Source of the DNA: Bacteroidota bacterium
GTDB taxonomy: Bacteria; Bacteroidota; Bacteroidia; CAILMK01
DNA length: 64,000 nt
Reading direction: 5' to 3'
Assembly: GCA_013288555.1 (NCBI GenBank)
Contig: JABDBQ010000007.1
Coordinates: 1 to 64,000 of the forward strand
Position 1 is the first letter of the stretch. Every line of letters begins with the position of its first letter. The notes below the pieces were generated by a model. It searched no databases. It was not told the DNA's origin and worked only from the letters and a program-made list of their open reading frames with translations. A program made the position numbers and the translations under genes. This document shows, one piece after another, positions 44,294-54,195 of the stretch.

Positions 44294-44370
44294 TTTCGTT
44301 TATTATCCGGTATTTTCAATCTGCCCAATTTCCGATCCTAATAATCTGCTTCATTTAATTCCAATATAAT

Positions 44371-45624
44371 ATGTCTGCCAGTACAATATTTTATCTTATC
44401 AATATCATTGTAATATTCAATTTTCTGTTAGGCAGGGTCTTGGATTATCTCAATAATCGTAGTTTCAGCCCTGAACTTCCACCGGAACTGGCATCTTTTT
44501 ATGATGCTGACAAGTATAAAAAATCATTGCTTTATCACAAAGAAAAAGAGCGACTCAGCACATGGGAAGAAATACTGGGATTTGCAGCTATTATGATCTT
44601 TTTGTGGCTGCACGGATTTGTTTGGCTCAATGATCTTTTAGAACCTCTTATCAGTAATCGTATTGTTCTGGCCCTTGCATATTTTGGTATTTTGTCTCTG
44701 GCTTCAGGTATTTTAAGTTTCCCATTCGGCATTTATAACACTTTCGTCATTGAAGAAAAATTCGGCTTCAACAAAACAACTGTAAAAACATATATAACAG
44801 ACAAAATCAAAGGTATTATCCTGGCCACATTGCTGGGTGGAGGGCTGGGTTATCTTTTTATATGGTTGATGATTAGTATTGGCCCGAATTTCTGGATTTA
44901 CACCTGGGCTCTGGCTATTATTCTCACTCTGTTTCTGAATATGTTCTATACTTCCCTTATTGTTCCTGTTTTCAATAAATTAACACCATTATCTGCCGGC
45001 GAACTCCGGGATAAAATAGATGAATATGCTCTTTCGGTACAGTTCCCGGTTAAGAATATTATGGTCATTAATGGCTCAAAGAGGTCGGCAAAGGCCAATG
45101 CTTTTTTTTCCGGAATGGGTAAAGGCAAAAAGATTGTTTTGTACGATACGCTTATTGACAATCATACCACTGATGAACTGGTAAGCATCCTGGCTCATGA
45201 AGTCGGGCATTATAAAAAGAAACATATCATTCAAGGTATGTTTATAAGCTGGATTCAGATCGGGTTTATGTTATGGTTGCTGTCAAGGTTCGTTTTTAGT
45301 GACATAATCTCTTCCGCATTGGGTGCTTCTCATATGGAAATTCATATAAACCTGATTGCATTCGGAATATTGTTTGAGCCGATTTCTCTGGTTATTGGTA
45401 TATTGATGAATCTGTTATCACGGAAAAATGAATACGAAGCTGATGCTTTTGCTGTACAAACTGCCCAAAAGCCTGCTTTTATTAATGCACTGATCAGGTT
45501 GTCAACCGATAATCTATCAAACCTCAGACCGCATCCTGCTTATGTGTTTTTCCATTATTCACATCCTACACTTCTTCAAAGAATTGAGGCAATCCAAAAG
45601 TATAGGGTTTTTCGGTCTGAATAG
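44371..45624 (+). CDS. M48-family membrane zinc protease (Ste24-like)
   Basis: The 417-residue protein has about seven hydrophobic segments and the zinc motif HEVGH (His276-His280) with the third ligand in NEYEADAFA (about 361-369). This fits CAAX prenyl protease 1/Ste24-type membrane peptidases, active at the inner membrane in quality control. It stands alone in the forward direction. Confidence 0.92.
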   Translation: MSASTIFYLINIIVIFNFLLGRVLDYLNNRSFSPELPPELASFYDADKYKKSLLYHKEKERLSTWEEILGFAAIMIFLWLHGFVWLNDLLEPLISNRIVLALAYFGILSLASGILSFPFGIYNTFVIEEKFGFNKTTVKTYITDKIKGIILATLLGGGLGYLFIWLMISIGPNFWIYTWALAIILTLFLNMFYTSLIVPVFNKLTPLSAGELRDKIDEYALSVQFPVKNIMVINGSKRSAKANAFFSGMGKGKKIVLYDTLIDNHTTDELVSILAHEVGHYKKKHIIQGMFISWIQIGFMLWLLSRFVFSDIISSALGASHMEIHINLIAFGILFEPISLVIGILMNLLSRKNEYEADAFAVQTAQKPAFINALIRLSTDNLSNLRPHPAYVFFHYSHPTLLQRIEAIQKYRVFRSE

Positions 45625-45741
45625 GTTTTTATGGATTCCCTGGTTTAGTTTGATTTGTAGAATCCATATTATCTTTACAGCGGGAATTCACATCTCAGAA
45701 ACTTATTCAATGGCATTGTCTTAGAAATACCTTTTAAAAAG

Positions 45742-47157
45742 ATGTTGTTCAATTCCATACAGTTTCTCGTCTTTTTTCCGGTAGTTACCATCCTGTATTT
45801 CCTGCTGCCTCATGCTTTTCGATGGGCTTTGCTTTTAACGGCAAGTTGTGTATTTTATATGGCCTATGTGCCCTATTATATTCTTATTCTGGCTTTTACA
45901 ATTTGTGTGGATTATATTTCAGGAATAAGTATTGAAAATGCCTCAGGGCATCGTAAAAAGGTATTTCTGATCATCAGTCTTATTTCCAATATTGGGATTC
46001 TGTCTTATTTCAAGTATTTCAATTTCCTGAATGATAATCTCATTGCATTGGGGCATTTGATACAACAGCCCATTGGCTTCAGGCATCTTTCCATATTATT
46101 GCCTATTGGCCTATCTTTCCATACATTCCAGGCGATGAGTTATAATATTGAAGTATACAGAGGCCATCAGAAAGCGGAGCGCCACTTTGGTCTTTTTTCA
46201 TTGTACGTTATGTTTTACCCACAATTGGTTGCAGGTCCTATTGAGCGCCCTCAGAACCTGCTGCACCAGTTTAGAGAGAAGCATATTTTTAAATATGAAG
46301 AAGTTGCAGACGGGTTGAAACTGATGCTCTGGGGCTTCTTCAAAAAAATAGTTGTTGCGGACAGGCTTGCCAACTATGTCGATGAGGTATATAATCACCC
46401 GGGTGCATATCATGGTTTGCCTGTTGTGATTGCTACCATTTTCTTTGCATTTCAGATTTATTGTGATTTTTCAGGCTATTCAGATATCGCCATTGGAGCT
46501 GCCCAGGTAATGGGTTTTAGACTGATGGATAATTTTAACAGACCTTATTTTTCAGCATCTATTTCCGAATTCTGGAGACGCTGGCATATATCCCTTTCAA
46601 CCTGGTTTCGAGATTATTTTTATATCTCGATCGGTGGCAACAGGGTGAGCATTCCCAGGTGGTATTTTAATTTATTTCTCACATTTCTGGTTAGTGGATT
46701 ATGGCATGGGGCCAACTGGACATTTATAATCTGGGGCGCATTGAATGGAGTCTATATTGTCCTGGAAATAATTATTAAGCCAATTACTTTAAAGTTTCCG
46801 AAGCTGATAAATTTCAGAGTCTTGAATGTGCTGATAACATTTATACTAATCGATTTTGCATGGATATTTTTTAGAGCCTCATCCGTTCAGAATGCAGTCA
46901 TTTTGATTCGGAATATGTTTGTGTTTTCTAACGGGGGACTAAAATGGGCTTTATTTGATACTTATGATTTCTGGATATGTGTCATTTCCATTTTGTTTAT
47001 GGAATGGGTTCATTACATGGAGCGACACAATAAAATGCGTCATTTTTTCAATGACAGACCGCTGATTGTTCGTTGGGCTATGTATACTTTCCTTGTTTGG
47101 GCCATATGGATATATGGTGTTTTCGGTGCCCGTGAATTTATTTATTTCGTATTCTGA
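45742..47157 (+). CDS. MBOAT-family O-acyltransferase (AlgI-like)
   Basis: The 471-residue protein has about ten membrane segments and the MBOAT motifs: HTFQAMSYNIEVYRG near residues 128-142, an invariant-type FWRRWHISLSTWFRDY, and the catalytic His in SGLWHGANWTF. Such enzymes pass acetyl groups to the periplasmic side for modification of exopolysaccharides or cell-wall glycans. Its stop codon overlaps the start of the next gene by one base, so the SGNH partner is translationally coupled, as in other AlgI/AlgJ- or PatA/PatB-like pairs. Confidence 0.92.
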   Translation: MLFNSIQFLVFFPVVTILYFLLPHAFRWALLLTASCVFYMAYVPYYILILAFTICVDYISGISIENASGHRKKVFLIISLISNIGILSYFKYFNFLNDNLIALGHLIQQPIGFRHLSILLPIGLSFHTFQAMSYNIEVYRGHQKAERHFGLFSLYVMFYPQLVAGPIERPQNLLHQFREKHIFKYEEVADGLKLMLWGFFKKIVVADRLANYVDEVYNHPGAYHGLPVVIATIFFAFQIYCDFSGYSDIAIGAAQVMGFRLMDNFNRPYFSASISEFWRRWHISLSTWFRDYFYISIGGNRVSIPRWYFNLFLTFLVSGLWHGANWTFIIWGALNGVYIVLEIIIKPITLKFPKLINFRVLNVLITFILIDFAWIFFRASSVQNAVILIRNMFVFSNGGLKWALFDTYDFWICVISILFMEWVHYMERHNKMRHFFNDRPLIVRWAMYTFLVWAIWIYGVFGAREFIYFVF

Positions 47158-48068
47158 TGCAGGTTAAGAAATTCATATCAGGCGCATTTTTGTTTATCGG
47201 AATAAACATCTTAGTATTACTAATAAGTTTCCGCATTATTCATTATTTTGAACATTGCTATCAATACCATAACTGGGAAACCGATTCTGATTTATTGATT
47301 ATTCCTCAAAATAAATCTGTTGATCTGTTGATTATGGGCTCTTCTCATGCCCGGATATTTACCAGGGACAAGAATCATCTTCGCGTTGAAAATATTCTCC
47401 ATAAAAGCCTGATTGATATCGGAAAGGGTGGTGGCGAAGGAGGAATTGTTACCAATCTTGTTATGCTCAATTATTTTTATGACCAGGGAGATACTGCGAA
47501 ACAGATCATTTATTTTATAGACGCCTGGCCATTTTTTAGTAGCAAATGGAATGAGAAAAGCTATTTTCTAACAAATGAACCCATAAATGCAGATTTATTG
47601 AGGTTATGCTTTCAATATCATGTTGACCATGATGTTATGTTAAATTATTTCAAGTCAAAATATACTATCGATTGGTTAGAACGCAAACCTAAATCGCGGG
47701 AAATTAATAATGATGAGTTGCATGACATAAGTAGAGAAGCCATTGAAAAAAGACTGGCTTCACTTTATATTGAGCCTTATGACGTAAATGTTTTCAATCA
47801 TTATGCATTCCTGATGGAAGAAGTCATCCAATTGGCTCGGGCACATCATGCCAAACTGACATTTATTTTCCCGCCAACTTTGCTGGATGACAACCGCGGG
47901 AAAGACAAAGTTTTGAAACTTCTTTCTGGTTTTAAAACAAAATATGGAACGGATTATTACGATTATTCTAATGTAATTCAGGATTATACGCTGTTTTACA
48001 ACCATGATCACCTCAATACAAAGGGAGTTGCTTTTTTTACGGACAAGTATCTGGCACCACTGCTCTAA
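47157..48068 (+). CDS. SGNH-like partner of the MBOAT protein
   Basis: The 303-residue protein has an N-terminal membrane anchor (about 9-27), a block I-like LLIMGSSHARIF (Ser near residue 59-60), and a block V-like NHDHLNTKG near the C-terminus that places Asp and His for an SGNH/GDSL-type triad. I infer it carries out the periplasmic transfer step of O-acetylation together with the MBOAT protein, whose stop overlaps this start. Confidence 0.78.
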   Translation: MQVKKFISGAFLFIGINILVLLISFRIIHYFEHCYQYHNWETDSDLLIIPQNKSVDLLIMGSSHARIFTRDKNHLRVENILHKSLIDIGKGGGEGGIVTNLVMLNYFYDQGDTAKQIIYFIDAWPFFSSKWNEKSYFLTNEPINADLLRLCFQYHVDHDVMLNYFKSKYTIDWLERKPKSREINNDELHDISREAIEKRLASLYIEPYDVNVFNHYAFLMEEVIQLARAHHAKLTFIFPPTLLDDNRGKDKVLKLLSGFKTKYGTDYYDYSNVIQDYTLFYNHDHLNTKGVAFFTDKYLAPLL

Positions 48069-48158
48069 CAGGATCTGGCATACATTGTGTTAAAAAAGAA
48101 AACGTACTTTCGTTGAGAAATATATAATTTAGCACCATAACTTTAAATTTATAAAGCT

Positions 48159-48746
48159 TTGAAAACAAGAAACATCGTTATTATTGCAATCCTCGCCCTA
48201 ATTGTTATTTTGGGAGGATGTACTTACAATTCCTATAATGGTTTGGTAAGAAATGACCAGAATGTACAGAACGCCTGGAGTAATGTGGAAACCAATTATC
48301 AGCGTCGTACGGATCTTTACAACAGTGTGATCAAAGTAGTTCAGGGATCGGCAAACTTTGAAAAATCAACTTTGACCGATGTCATCGCAGCAAGATCAAA
48401 AGCGACAAGTATCAGCGTGAATATCAATGATCCCGCAACACTTAAAGCATACGAGCAGGCTCAGTCACAATTTCAGGGCTCTTTCAGCAAATTAATGGCT
48501 GTAGCAGAAGCATATCCGAATTTAAAGACAACCCAGGCATTCCAGGATTTCCAGGTTCAGATTGAAGGAACAGAAAACAGGATCAACATTGCCCGGCAGG
48601 ATTTTAACAACACTGTGAACAGCTACAACCTGTCGGTCAGAACTTTCCCGGGAAATATTTTTGCGGGCATGTTTGGCTTTAAAACCAGGGATTATTTTCA
48701 GGCTAAAGCTGGAACGGATTCACCTCCTGATATAAACTTTAAATAA
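48159..48746 (+). CDS. lemA: LemA-family protein
   Basis: The 195-residue protein has the LemA form: short cytoplasmic start, one membrane helix (VIIAILALIVILGGC), the SYNGLVRNDQNVQNAWSNVE segment and a long helical coiled-coil body. It begins with TTG. LemA genes are commonly next to TPM-domain genes, as here (1 nt gap to the next gene). The molecular function is unknown; membrane or envelope homeostasis is likely. Confidence 0.92.
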   Translation: MKTRNIVIIAILALIVILGGCTYNSYNGLVRNDQNVQNAWSNVETNYQRRTDLYNSVIKVVQGSANFEKSTLTDVIAARSKATSISVNINDPATLKAYEQAQSQFQGSFSKLMAVAEAYPNLKTTQAFQDFQVQIEGTENRINIARQDFNNTVNSYNLSVRTFPGNIFAGMFGFKTRDYFQAKAGTDSPPDINFK

Positions 48747-48747
48747 T

Positions 48748-49209
48748 ATGTTTTCAATATTTCTTAAAAAAGCCATCAATTACTTTTCAGATTCTGAAAA
48801 GGAGAAGATACGAACTGCCATACAGGAGGCTGAAAAAAGCACAACCGGAGAGGTGCGGATTTTTGTGGAACACTATTGCAAACACGGGAATGCAGTCGTA
48901 AGGGCTGCAGAGGTTTTTCATAATTTGAAGATGGATGAAACCGCCGACCGGAATGGCGTATTGATCTATATTGCATTAAGCCACAAACGAATGGCCATAT
49001 ATGCTGATTCAGGGATGTATTCAAAAGTTGAACCCGGGTTCTGGGATGAAATGCTTCATAAAATGCAGGGCCATTTTAAGAAAGAAAAATTTGCTGAAGG
49101 CATCATTTCAGCTATCCATGACATCGGCTTAAAATTAGCCGGGTTTTTCCCGGACGGTTCTTTAGAAAAAAATGATAAGCCTGATGAGTTGGTTTTCGGC
49201 AAGCGATAG
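48748..49209 (+). CDS. TPM-domain protein (first of two)
   Basis: The 153-residue protein consists of a TPM/Psb32-like domain: EKIRTAIQEAEKSTTGEVRIFVE, NGVLIYIALSHKRMAIYAD and the C-terminal KEKFAEGIISAIHDIG. No signal peptide or membrane helix is apparent, unlike the next gene. It is coupled to lemA. Function is unknown. Confidence 0.85.
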   Translation: MFSIFLKKAINYFSDSEKEKIRTAIQEAEKSTTGEVRIFVEHYCKHGNAVVRAAEVFHNLKMDETADRNGVLIYIALSHKRMAIYADSGMYSKVEPGFWDEMLHKMQGHFKKEKFAEGIISAIHDIGLKLAGFFPDGSLEKNDKPDELVFGKR

Positions 49210-49252
49210 TGGTTATAAACTCAACCCGATTCTTATCTTTTAAATAAACAAA

Positions 49253-50029
49253 ATGAAACGATATATTTTATCAATAGCTTTATTGTTAATGGCTTGGTTT
49301 ACTCAGGCACAGATACTGCCAAGGCCAGCTAATGCAACACTGGTCACTGATAATGCTCATGTATTAAGTAATGAGCAGGCTCATGCTTTGGAAAGCAGAT
49401 TGGTTGCACTCGATGACAGCACTTCCAACCAGATAGCTATTGTCACTATTCCGACACTTAATGGATATGATGTTGCTGACTATGCCAATAAATTATTGAG
49501 AGAATGGGGTATTGGTTCTAAGAAGAAGAACAATGGAATATTAATTCTTGTCGCTGTTCAGGATCACAAAGTAAGAATTGAAACCGGATATGGCCTTGAA
49601 GGCGCTATTCCTGATGTGACGGCCAACAGCATTATTGCCAATGATATAACGCCGAATTTCAAGGCAGGTAATTATTATCAGGGCCTGGATCTGGCCGTAA
49701 CATCATTAGGAAAGGCGGCGGCCGGCGAGTATAATATCAAACGTACCGATAATAAAAAAGGTCATTCGGTAGGTGGCTGGTTTTTTGCCATATTTTTTGT
49801 TGTCATCCTCATATTGAGTATCATAAGAGGTTCCGGCGGTGGAAAAGGCGGAGGCATGATCAGCCGGAGAGGCAGTGGCTTTATTGCACCATTCCTTTTA
49901 GGATCACTCCTTGGCGGAGGCTTCGGTGGCGGAGGCGGTGGAAACAATGAAGGTTTTGGTGGCGGCGGCGGCTTCGGCGGTTTTGGCGGCGGAAGCGGCG
50001 GTGGCGGCGGTGCCAGCGGCGGATGGTAG
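49253..50029 (+). CDS. TPM-domain membrane protein with glycine-rich tail (second of two)
   Basis: The 258-residue protein has a signal peptide (cut near residue 19), a TPM domain (about 25-150; NQIAIVTIPTLNG, NNGILILVAVQDHKVRIETGYGLEG), one membrane helix (WFFAIFFVVILILSI, about 175-190) and a Gly-rich cytoplasmic tail, a layout shared with YgcG-like proteins. It is the third gene of the lemA-TPM-TPM group, 43 nt behind the second. Confidence 0.9.
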   Translation: MKRYILSIALLLMAWFTQAQILPRPANATLVTDNAHVLSNEQAHALESRLVALDDSTSNQIAIVTIPTLNGYDVADYANKLLREWGIGSKKKNNGILILVAVQDHKVRIETGYGLEGAIPDVTANSIIANDITPNFKAGNYYQGLDLAVTSLGKAAAGEYNIKRTDNKKGHSVGGWFFAIFFVVILILSIIRGSGGGKGGGMISRRGSGFIAPFLLGSLLGGGFGGGGGGNNEGFGGGGGFGGFGGGSGGGGGASGGW

Positions 50030-50085
50030 ACCTAAATGGCCATTAAATTTTCAGATTCGGGTATTTACTTAATTGATTGAAAAGT

Positions 50086-50322
50086 ATGGTGACTAAAAGA
50101 AAGAACGCCGCAATTTTGCAGGCATTTATTGAAATGAGTTTTATCGTATTCCTTTTTTATTCAAACCTGTTGATGGGAGAATTTACCCAGTCTAAAATTG
50201 ATGGCGGTAGAAAATTCTGGCCTGCATTAATGGATATTTTCTCAATCTATAATTTCTTTATTGCCATTGTGGCAAGCATCATTGGCTATTTTGTATTCAG
50301 TTTCCTCAGGAAAAGGGTATAA
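50086..50322 (+). CDS. Small membrane protein, two predicted helices
   Basis: From ATG 50086 the 78-residue protein has two hydrophobic stretches (IEMSFIVFLFYSNLLM and FFIAIVASIIGYFVFSFL) with a basic start and end. No family was recognised. It follows the TPM genes by 56 nt and may belong to that group. Confidence 0.55.
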   Translation: MVTKRKNAAILQAFIEMSFIVFLFYSNLLMGEFTQSKIDGGRKFWPALMDIFSIYNFFIAIVASIIGYFVFSFLRKRV

Positions 50323-50445
50323 ATTTCGTCTCCTTTGCAATCTTTGCGTGAAATGTCCAGGAGAACACTTTCGTTTCTCACCAAATTTCAAATTTCCAAT
50401 TTCAGGTTTTCAATTTTCCCTAACTTGCCCTCTTAAAATCATTTT

Positions 50446-51906
50446 ATGAGCAACGAAATCAGAAACCTGGAACCCAAAGCATTGTGGAATAATTTTGCTG
50501 ACCTGAACGCTGTGCCGAGGCCATCAAAAAAAGAAGGCCGTGTCATTGAATTTATCAAAAAATATGGTGAATCACTTGGATTGCCAACATCGGTAGACGA
50601 AACGGGGAATGTCATCATTAAAAAACCAGCCAGCACTGGCATGGAAAACCGCGAAACGGTTTGCCTGCAAAGCCACCTGGATATGGTGCATCAGAAAAAC
50701 AACGATACCAATTTTGATTTCAGTACAGAAGGAATCCAGATGTATGTGGATGGCGACTGGGTCAGAGCCAAAGGGACAACCCTAGGCGCTGATAACGGTA
50801 TTGGCGTTTCAACCATTATGTCTATCCTGGCTTCAAAAGATATTGTCCATCCCGCTTTAGAGGCGCTGTTTACTATAGATGAAGAAACTGGTATGACGGG
50901 AGCATCCGGATTGAAAGGCGGGTTGTTGAAAGCGGGAATATTATTGAATTTAGATACAGAAGATGATCATGAGTTGACGATAGGCTGTGCCGGTGGGGTA
51001 GATGTAACGGCAAACGGAAATTATTATGAAGAATCTATTCCAGCGAACACTGTAGGCTATCTGCTTACCCTTAAAGGCTTAGCTGGCGGACACTCTGGTA
51101 TGGAAATACATTTGGGTAAAGGGAATGCCAATAAACTTATCAACAGGATATTGCAGCAGGCTTCTGAAAGTTTTGGGATTAGAGTGAGTTCTATTGATGG
51201 TGGTGGATTGCGCAATGCAATCCCACGGGAATCAAAATCAGAACTGGTTGTACCCAAAGAGAATGAAGCAGCTTTTAAAAAATTTGTTGAATCAGAAGGA
51301 GCGGTTTTAAAGCAGGAATATGCAACTACCGATCCCGGATTGCAAGTGATACTTGAGCCAAAAGAAATAAGTGGAAAAGTATTATCAAAGGAGTTTCAGG
51401 ATACCCTTTTGAGAGCTATTTATGCTGCACCGAACGGTATCTTCCGGATGAGCCCGGATATCAAAGATCTTGTACAAACCTCTAACAATGTGGCACGTGT
51501 ATTGGTGAAGGACTCACTATATACCATTCAAAACCTTACAAGAAGCTCCGTAGATTCCGAAAAAATGGACCTTGCCAGAGAAATCCGCTGCACATTTGAA
51601 CTAACCGGTGCCAAAGTTGATTTCAACGGTTCTTATTCAGGCTGGACACCCAAACCTGAAACGCCTATTGTAAAACTCATGAGCGGCTTATATCGTGAGA
51701 TGTTCAAAACAGAACCACTCGTTGATGCCTGCCATGCCGGACTTGAATGTGGTATCATTGGCACCAATTATCCCAATATGCAAATGATCTCTTTCGGCCC
51801 TAATATCCTTGGCGCCCACTCACCTGATGAAAGGGTGCAGATAAGTTCTGTGCAAAAGTTCTGGGGATTTTTGATTGAGACGTTGAAGAGGGTGCCAAAA
51901 CAATGA
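50446..51906 (+). CDS. pepD: Cytosol non-specific dipeptidase (PepD, M20C)
   Basis: The 486-residue protein is an aminoacyl-histidine dipeptidase of family M20. Metal-site and catalytic segments are CLQSHLDMVHQKN (about 73-85), GTTLGADNGIGVS and TIDEETGMTGASG. It hydrolyses dipeptides in the cytoplasm with zinc. The stop codon TGA is the start of a triple AATGAGAT-type repeat. Confidence 0.93.
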   Translation: MSNEIRNLEPKALWNNFADLNAVPRPSKKEGRVIEFIKKYGESLGLPTSVDETGNVIIKKPASTGMENRETVCLQSHLDMVHQKNNDTNFDFSTEGIQMYVDGDWVRAKGTTLGADNGIGVSTIMSILASKDIVHPALEALFTIDEETGMTGASGLKGGLLKAGILLNLDTEDDHELTIGCAGGVDVTANGNYYEESIPANTVGYLLTLKGLAGGHSGMEIHLGKGNANKLINRILQQASESFGIRVSSIDGGGLRNAIPRESKSELVVPKENEAAFKKFVESEGAVLKQEYATTDPGLQVILEPKEISGKVLSKEFQDTLLRAIYAAPNGIFRMSPDIKDLVQTSNNVARVLVKDSLYTIQNLTRSSVDSEKMDLAREIRCTFELTGAKVDFNGSYSGWTPKPETPIVKLMSGLYREMFKTEPLVDACHAGLECGIIGTNYPNMQMISFGPNILGAHSPDERVQISSVQKFWGFLIETLKRVPKQ

Positions 51907-51925
51907 GGTAATGAGATAATGAGAT
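51902..51925. repeat. 8-bp tandem repeat overlapping the pepD stop
   Basis: Three units (AATGAGGT, AATGAGAT, AATGAGAT) begin two bases before the pepD stop codon. The 8-bp period is shared with the tracts at 25071 and 34172. Confidence 0.75.
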
Positions 51926-51980
51926 AATTCTTTTTTGACAGATGGATAGATGAGTTTATTGTGGAGCATTGGACTGAGCC

Positions 51981-52298
51981 TTATGACATTTCATGCTCCT
52001 TCGAATTGAAACGATACAATGCTACAGCTATCGTACCTATTGCCATTATAAGCGTCGCCATTGTAATAGACAAGTCGGAATTAGGATCGCTTAATCCATT
52101 TGCGGTTTCAGATGCTATTCCTTCATATTCAAAGGCTTCCTGATGCCGTGCTTTTTGATTACCAACTGCGTTATAGCCTGCGTTTTTTCTTAACCCTGCA
52201 TATGTAGCTTCTGCCTTAACCAAATTAAAGTTTGAAAAAGTTATGAGCAGGAATGCCAGCGCCAATGGCAATTTTTTTATAAATATTTTGGTTTTCAA
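51981..52298 (-). CDS. Small exported protein with C-terminal membrane helix, unknown
   Basis: The 105-residue product has a signal peptide (LPLALAFLLITFSNFNLVKA) and a terminal hydrophobic helix (ITMATLIMAIGTIAVALY) followed by a charged end. The middle part is short and without recognised motifs. It starts with TTG (no ATG alternative before the signal). It diverges from paaR. Confidence 0.5.
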   Translation of the reverse strand: MKTKIFIKKLPLALAFLLITFSNFNLVKAEATYAGLRKNAGYNAVGNQKARHQEAFEYEGIASETANGLSDPNSDLSITMATLIMAIGTIAVALYRFNSKEHEMS

Positions 52299-52472
52299 AG
52301 TGTTTGATTTTTAGGTTGCATTTAACAGCAATCATATAGACAATGAAAAAGCGTTCTTGTTTAATTATCTTTCATTTTTTTTCACGAATCCGGATAATTT
52401 CTTCGAATACAGGCTAAAATTGATCATAAATTAAATTTTTAAACTTTTTCTTGCGATATCCGGTTTAGTTAT

Positions 52473-52494
52473 TATCTTTGCTAACGAACGTTAG
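52473..52494 (+). promoter_or_regulatory. paaR promoter -7 element with adjoining PaaR-type operator
   Basis: TATCTTTG (52473-52480, TAnnTTTG) is directly followed by the palindrome CTAACG-AA-CGTTAG (52481-52494). This fits the CNAACGNNCGTTNG operator known for the TetR-type PaaR of Thermus thermophilus. The operator covers the expected transcription start, so a bound repressor would block the gene, which begins 7 bp downstream. Confidence 0.75.
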
Positions 52495-52501
52495 GTTTTA
52501 G

Positions 52502-53083
52502 ATGGAAACGACTTATATAAACCGTAAGGATCATATCAAACAGGTAGCCCAGCAGTTATTCCGCAAAAACGGGTACACTGCCACGTCTATGCGCAACCTT
52601 GCGGGTGAGATCGGTATAGAACCAGCCAGCCTGTACAGCCATATCAAGGCCAAAGAAGATATCTTACAACAGATATGTTTTGGTCTTGCCAATGATTTTT
52701 TCTCAGCTGCAAACCCTATATGTGATTCTTTAATGTCACCAGAAGAAAAATTGAGAAGGGCGATTGTGGCACATATCCAGGTCATAACAAACAATCTGGA
52801 TGCTTCGGCTGTTTTTTTTCATGACTGGAGGCATTTAGGTACGGAATCACTTAAAAAATTCAGAACTTTACGAAGTGAATATGAAGAATTGTTCCGTAGT
52901 ATTGTGAGAGAGGGAATGGCTGAATGCGTATTCCGTAAAGTGAATGAAAAGTTTATGGTACTCACCATATTTTCAGCGATGAACTGGACTTATGAATGGT
53001 ACCAACCGGGTACGAACCTGAACAGTGAAGTAATAGGTAACAACGTGGCTGATATGTTGATAAATGGATTAAAAACTATTTGA
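52502..53083 (+). CDS. paaR: TetR-family regulator, likely PaaR
   Basis: The 193-residue protein has an N-terminal TetR HTH (AQQLFRKNGYTATSMRNLAGEIG, with SLYSHIKAKEDIL) and a helical ligand-binding domain. It lies directly upstream of paaABC, and its own promoter carries a palindrome matching the PaaR operator of Thermus, where phenylacetyl-CoA releases the repressor. I infer the same role. Its stop codon falls in the first unit of a tgagaattt repeat. Confidence 0.8.
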   Translation: METTYINRKDHIKQVAQQLFRKNGYTATSMRNLAGEIGIEPASLYSHIKAKEDILQQICFGLANDFFSAANPICDSLMSPEEKLRRAIVAHIQVITNNLDASAVFFHDWRHLGTESLKKFRTLRSEYEELFRSIVREGMAECVFRKVNEKFMVLTIFSAMNWTYEWYQPGTNLNSEVIGNNVADMLINGLKTI

Positions 53084-53175
53084 GAATTTGAAAATTTGAG
53101 AATTTGGGAATGAAAGAATCTGATGATGTGATAATTACTTTTTACCTCTCACTTCTTACTTCTCACTCTTTACTG
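53081..53175. repeat. Low-complexity word repeats between paaR and paaA
   Basis: A tract of tgagaatttg words (53081-53110) and a tract of ctcacttcttact words (53146-53175) fill most of the gap. They resemble other intergenic tracts of the window. No operator copy was seen between paaR and paaA. Confidence 0.6.
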
Positions 53176-53205
53176 ATGACTGAATAACTGATAAACTGAA
53201 ATACT

Positions 53206-54192
53206 ATGTACGGAGGAGGATACACCGGTGAACCGGAAAAAAACCAACCGCAGGCGCAGGACGATCCTGTTTTACTCGCTGAATTCGAGGCTAAAATTGA
53301 CCGCGGCGAAAAAATAGAACCACGAGACTGGATGCCGGCGGATTACCGCAAGCAACTGATAAGGATGATTGAACAGCATGCGCATTCTGAAATTATTGGC
53401 GCTTTGCCGGAAGGGACTTTTATTACAAGGGCACCCGGTTTCAAGCGAAAAATGGCTTTAATGGCTAAGGTGCAGGATGAGATCGGTCATGGCCAGATGC
53501 TGTATAGCGCTGCTGAAACGTTAGGCAAAACAAGAGAGCAGATGTTCAACGATCTGCTCAGCGGGAAATCAAAATACTCCAATGTGTTTAATTATCCAGC
53601 TATTACCTGGGCGGATGTTACCGTTATTGGTTTTTTGATTGATGCAGCGGCTATCGTGAACCAGGTTATTAATTCCAAAGGTTCTTATGGGCCCTATTGC
53701 AGGGCTTTGGAACGTATATGTTATGAGGAAGCATTCCATCTTAAACAAGGACATGACGCTTTCGTAGCGCTTGCCGCAGGCAGTCCTATGCAAAGGCAAA
53801 TGGCCCAGGAATCCCTGAACAGGTGGTGGGAACCTATCATGCACTTTTTTGGCCCTTCGGATAAAATGTCGGTACACTCTGAAAGATTGATGCGCTGGAA
53901 AGTAAAATTGGCTTCAAATGATGATATGCGCCAGCAATTTCTCAATACTTATGTACCTAAGATATGGGAACTGGGTATGACCCTGCCTGACCCTAACCTC
54001 AAGAAAAACGCGGAAACAAAACAATGGGAATTCACCGAACCAAACTGGGATACTTTCTTTAAAGTCATCAATGGGGACGGCCCATGTAATAAAGAAAGAC
54101 TTGCTGTTCGCAAATGGGCCGAAGAAAAAGGCCGGTGGGTAAGACAGGCTCTTATAAATCCAAAAGAAAAATATACATTACCATACGCATAG
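53206..54192 (+). CDS. paaA: Phenylacetyl-CoA epoxidase catalytic subunit PaaA
   Basis: The 328-residue ferritin-like di-iron protein carries the metal-ligand segments [22 protein letters not shown] (about 84-93) and [13 protein letters not shown]. PaaA inserts one oxygen atom of O2 into the ring of phenylacetyl-CoA, the first step of the aerobic CoA-ester route. It heads the paaABC group; the gap to paaB is 3 nt. Confidence 0.95.
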   Translation: MYGGGYTGEPEKNQPQAQDDPVLLAEFEAKIDRGEKIEPRDWMPADYRKQLIRMIEQHAHSEIIGALPEGTFITRAPGFKRKMALMAKVQDEIGHGQMLYSAAETLGKTREQMFNDLLSGKSKYSNVFNYPAITWADVTVIGFLIDAAAIVNQVINSKGSYGPYCRALERICYEEAFHLKQGHDAFVALAAGSPMQRQMAQESLNRWWEPIMHFFGPSDKMSVHSERLMRWKVKLASNDDMRQQFLNTYVPKIWELGMTLPDPNLKKNAETKQWEFTEPNWDTFFKVINGDGPCNKERLAVRKWAEEKGRWVRQALINPKEKYTLPYA

Positions 54193-54195
54193 ACA

